DNA of 64,000 nt, from positions 1,054,001 to 1,118,000 of the forward strand of contig JAVJTE010000020.1 of the NCBI GenBank assembly GCA_040219025.1, given 5' to 3'. Position numbers and translations under genes: made by a program. Shown piece by piece: positions 61,848 to 64,000 of the stretch (within the stretch, counting starts at the first letter, position 1; each line of letters opens with the position of its first letter). The DNA comes from HT1-32 sp040219025 (lineage in GTDB: Bacteria; Pseudomonadota; Alphaproteobacteria; Rhodospirillales; HT1-32). Below the pieces are notes generated by a model. That model was not told where the DNA came from. It saw nothing but the letters and a program-made list of their open reading frames with translations, and did no database searches.

Positions 61848-63379
61848 CAGAAACCCCGACCAGCCGTCTTCGTATACCCGCAATTGCCCGCCCGGGGGCC
61901 GGTACCTTCCGGGCGGACCGACGCCATTTCTGCGGCATGTGTGTCGCCGGGGCTGCGCTGCCGCTGGCGTCCTGCTCTGTCAATCCGGCGACTGGCCGGT
62001 CCTCCTTCACCGGACTGATGTCCCCGGCTGAGGAGCGGCGGGTCGGGGCCGAACAGCATCCGCAGATTATTGCAGAGTTCGGCGGTGAATACGGATCGCC
62101 GGAATTGCGGGCCTATGTGACCTCGATCGGTAACCAGCTTGCGGCCCGGACGGAAGTCGCGGGGCAGCTGAACTATACCTTCACGATTCTGAACTCCGAC
62201 GTTGTGAACGCCTTCGCCCTGCCGGGGGGATATGTCTATATCACCCGGGGCCTGATGGCGCTGGCGGATGACGAGGCACAGCTGGCCGGCGTGATCGGCC
62301 ATGAAATCGGCCATGTGGTCGCCCGGCATTCGGCGGAACGCTACAGCAAGTCCGTGGTCGCCAATGTCGGTGCTGCCCTGCTGGGCATCGCGCTGGGTGG
62401 CGGTGCGGCAGAGCTGGGGGCGGGGATCGCCGGTATGGCGATTCAGAGCTATTCGCGGGATCAGGAGTTTGAGGCTGATATCCTTGGTATCCGCTATGCG
62501 ACACGTGCCGGATACACCGCTGACGGCATGCCGGGCTTTCTGGAAAAGCTGCAGCAGGATTCCGCACTTCAGGCCAAAATCGCAGGTCAGTCGGATACCG
62601 GGGCGAATGATGCCAATATCATGTCGACCCATCCCCGGACGGCAGACCGTGTTGCCAAGGCAATCGAGGCGGCAAAGGTGGTCCGGGTCGCCAATCCCCG
62701 GATCGGCCGGTCGGAGTATCTGAATCAGGTCGATGGCATCCTGTATGGAGACGATCCTGCACAGGGTGTTATTCGCAACCGCAAGTTCTTTCACCCGGGG
62801 CTGGCTTTCACCTTTGAGGCGCCTGCCGGATTTACCCTGATCAACGGTACGCAGTCGGTGAATGCGGTTGGTCCCCGGGGGGCCCAGATCGTCTTCGACA
62901 TTCATCCCGGCAAGGCACCGAATGTCAGTGCCAGTGATTATATCCAGCGGGTCTGGGCCGAGAAAATTCAGGTTCAGGGCATTCAGGCAATCACCGTCAG
63001 CGGCATGCGGGCGGCGACCGGCGTCATCCGCCAGCAGACCCGCAATGGCGCGGCAGATATCCGCCTGCTCGCGATTTTCGGGTCAGACGGATATATTTTC
63101 CGCTTTCTGTTTGTCTCTCCTGTTTCGGCGACGGCACAGCTGGAGGAAGGGTTCCGGCGGACCAGTTACAGCTTCCGCCGTCTGACCGGCCCGGAATCCC
63201 GCGAGATCAAACCGCTGCTGCTGCGTATCATCACGGCGCAGGCAAATGACAATTTTGCACGGCTGGCTGCGACAATGCCGTTCGAGAAATTTCGTGAAGA
63301 ACGATTTGCAACACTGAATGGCATTTCCGGGAATACGCCGATACAACGGGGTGATCGTCTCAAGATAGTGAGTTACTGA
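61844..63379 (+). CDS. M48-family metalloprotease (Tat/lipoprotein-type export)
   Basis: A 511-residue protease. Near residue 25 RRHFCGMCVAGAALPLASC joins an Arg-Arg start to a lipobox-like ASC, so Tat export with lipid anchoring is possible. The zinc site VIGHEIGHVVARHSAERYS (HExxH) is near residue 150. The third ligand Glu is in RDQEFEADILGIRYA. AFALPGGYVYITRGLM is the usual M48 block. The C-terminal ~200 residues form a further domain ending in RGDRLKIVSY, as in BepA/YfgC-like proteases with a LysM-like tail. It overlaps the nuclease gene by 4 bases. Confidence 0.9.
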   Translation: MTETPTSRLRIPAIARPGAGTFRADRRHFCGMCVAGAALPLASCSVNPATGRSSFTGLMSPAEERRVGAEQHPQIIAEFGGEYGSPELRAYVTSIGNQLAARTEVAGQLNYTFTILNSDVVNAFALPGGYVYITRGLMALADDEAQLAGVIGHEIGHVVARHSAERYSKSVVANVGAALLGIALGGGAAELGAGIAGMAIQSYSRDQEFEADILGIRYATRAGYTADGMPGFLEKLQQDSALQAKIAGQSDTGANDANIMSTHPRTADRVAKAIEAAKVVRVANPRIGRSEYLNQVDGILYGDDPAQGVIRNRKFFHPGLAFTFEAPAGFTLINGTQSVNAVGPRGAQIVFDIHPGKAPNVSASDYIQRVWAEKIQVQGIQAITVSGMRAATGVIRQQTRNGAADIRLLAIFGSDGYIFRFLFVSPVSATAQLEEGFRRTSYSFRRLTGPESREIKPLLLRIITAQANDNFARLAATMPFEKFREERFATLNGISGNTPIQRGDRLKIVSY

Positions 63380-63381
63380 CC

Positions 63382-63684
63382 ATGTTCTCCCTGAAGCATT
63401 TCGGCAAAACCAAATACGCTGCTGCCCTGTCTGAAATTGAACGCAAACCGGGCCTTGGCGACGGCGGGCGGTCAATGTTCATGTTGTCCGATGCACTGAA
63501 GGAAGCGGCGGCGCAGGAAAAAACCGATGCGGACAAGGCGGAGATGCTGCTGACAGCGGCGGATTACCTGAACTATCAGCGGATCATTATTGAGTCCCTG
63601 AACAACAAGTTGTGGCGTTTCGTCATGGTGGTTGTGCTGATGGCGATCATGATTGGTCTGCTGTTGTTCTCGAAAGCGGGCTGA
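63382..63684 (+). CDS. small membrane-anchored hypothetical protein
   Basis: A 100-residue protein beginning two bases after the M48 stop. A charged N-terminal 75 residues is followed by a C-terminal hydrophobic helix (FVMVVVLMAIMIGLLLF) and a short SKAG tail, so it is a tail-anchored membrane protein facing the cytosol. I recognise no family. Its tight spacing suggests co-expression with the protease. Coding support is the spacing and compositional similarity. Confidence 0.65.
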   Translation: MFSLKHFGKTKYAAALSEIERKPGLGDGGRSMFMLSDALKEAAAQEKTDADKAEMLLTAADYLNYQRIIIESLNNKLWRFVMVVVLMAIMIGLLLFSKAG

Positions 63685-63724
63685 TTGCGCGACCTTCCGG
63701 GAATTGTGATCAGGAAATAATCTC

Positions 63725-64000
63725 ATGAATGCGTCATCAATCCCTGAAATAGCGGCAAAGATCTGGCGGGATGCAGAGGGTGACGAGGCTGATCTCTCTC
63801 GCCTGAGCTTCAGCGGGGAAGAGCCGGTTTTACCGTCACTGTTCCGGGTTGATGCGGCGGCGGGGGCGTCGATCGGTCTGGCCGGACTGGCAGCCGCGGC
63901 CCTGCACAGAACCCGGACCGGCGAGGACCAGCAGGTCAGTGTCGATCTGCGCCATGCCGCCGCGGCCTTCCGGGGTGAGTATCATGTCTATGTCGATGAC
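63725..64000 (+). CDS. CaiB/BaiF CoA-transferase, N-terminal part
   Basis: The frame opens at ATG 63725 and runs out of the window after 92 codons without a stop. VLPSLFRVDAAAGASIGLAG and ALHRTRTGEDQQVSVDLRH resemble the family III CoA-transferase middle (GQHVDVDLRHAA-type), but they appear early, as in the two-half members where the first half is short. It is distinct from the CoA-transferase at 34462. The C-terminal part is outside the window. Confidence 0.65.
   Translation, partial: MNASSIPEIAAKIWRDAEGDEADLSRLSFSGEEPVLPSLFRVDAAAGASIGLAGLAAAALHRTRTGEDQQVSVDLRHAAAAFRGEYHVYVDD

Overview
The window is a GC-rich (about 60% by eye), densely coding piece of an alphaproteobacterial chromosome. 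This assignment rests on gene content and order: a cycM-type anchored cytochrome c divergent from kdsB and pheA, a dnaX-ebfC-recR block preceded by a small SRP RNA, uvrC-pgsA next to molybdenum cofactor genes, an IalB-family protein, a DUF1127 protein and a phasin. A Rhodospirillales-like, free-living heterotroph is the best guess and is inference. No rRNA, tRNA, CRISPR array or intact mobile element was seen.

Layout. 1-5.6 kb: the end of comM, a methyltransferase, an IalB-like protein, an L-asparaginase II gene whose stop codon was the target of a decayed IS5-type element, a SpoU/TrmH methyltransferase, and a DinB protein with an EamA transporter. 5.7-8.2 kb: a TetR regulator with phasin, then an orphan isochorismate synthase. 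8.3-14.2 kb: a leftward operon of a branched-chain-type ABC importer (livKHMGF) with an alpha/beta hydrolase and a DUF4863 (4-hydroxylaminobenzoate lyase family) protein. 14.4-16.4 kb: an XRE regulator and ImmA/IrrE protease pair behind a LexA-like box, an unknown protein and RidA. 16.4-24.4 kb: uvrB, a GNAT/EamA pair, a Kef-type antiporter divergent from a Ca/Na exchanger, and a pteridine-reductase-like SDR with folB.

24.7-29.7 kb: uvrC, pgsA, a MobB-like protein without a P-loop, moeA, moaD and moaE. 29.7-38.8 kb: an orphan DUF4157 (eCIS-core) protein with a destroyed HExxH motif, an MmgE/PrpD protein, a multi-PAS histidine kinase, a CaiB-type CoA-transferase, a three-gene cobalt-type nitrile hydratase/thiocyanate hydrolase operon, a subtilisin-like protease and a DUF1127 protein. 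38.9-47.4 kb: housekeeping genes (recR, ebfC, dnaX, SRP RNA, nudC, a helix-turn-helix/prephenate dehydratase fusion, kdsB, cycM, hisN, gpt). 47.4-64 kb: a sugar dehydrogenase, a PPOX/TetR divergent pair, a rhodanese, a class III cyclase, argG, an AAA ATPase, a TauE exporter, an Lrp regulator, a polar amino-acid-type ABC importer with an HD-domain protein, a PagL deacylase, prolyl aminopeptidase, a nuclease, an M48 protease and the start of a second CoA-transferase.

The observations I rate highest are the helix-turn-helix domain fused to prephenate dehydratase with a palindrome in its promoter, the XRE/ImmA pair with a GAAC-N7-GAAC box, the MobB-like and eCIS-core-like proteins that have lost their catalytic motifs, the split nitrile-hydratase operon, and the ABC importer linked to an HD-domain putative di-iron oxygenase. 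All are read from sequence alone. Functions are assigned from motifs recognised by eye, with no database search.
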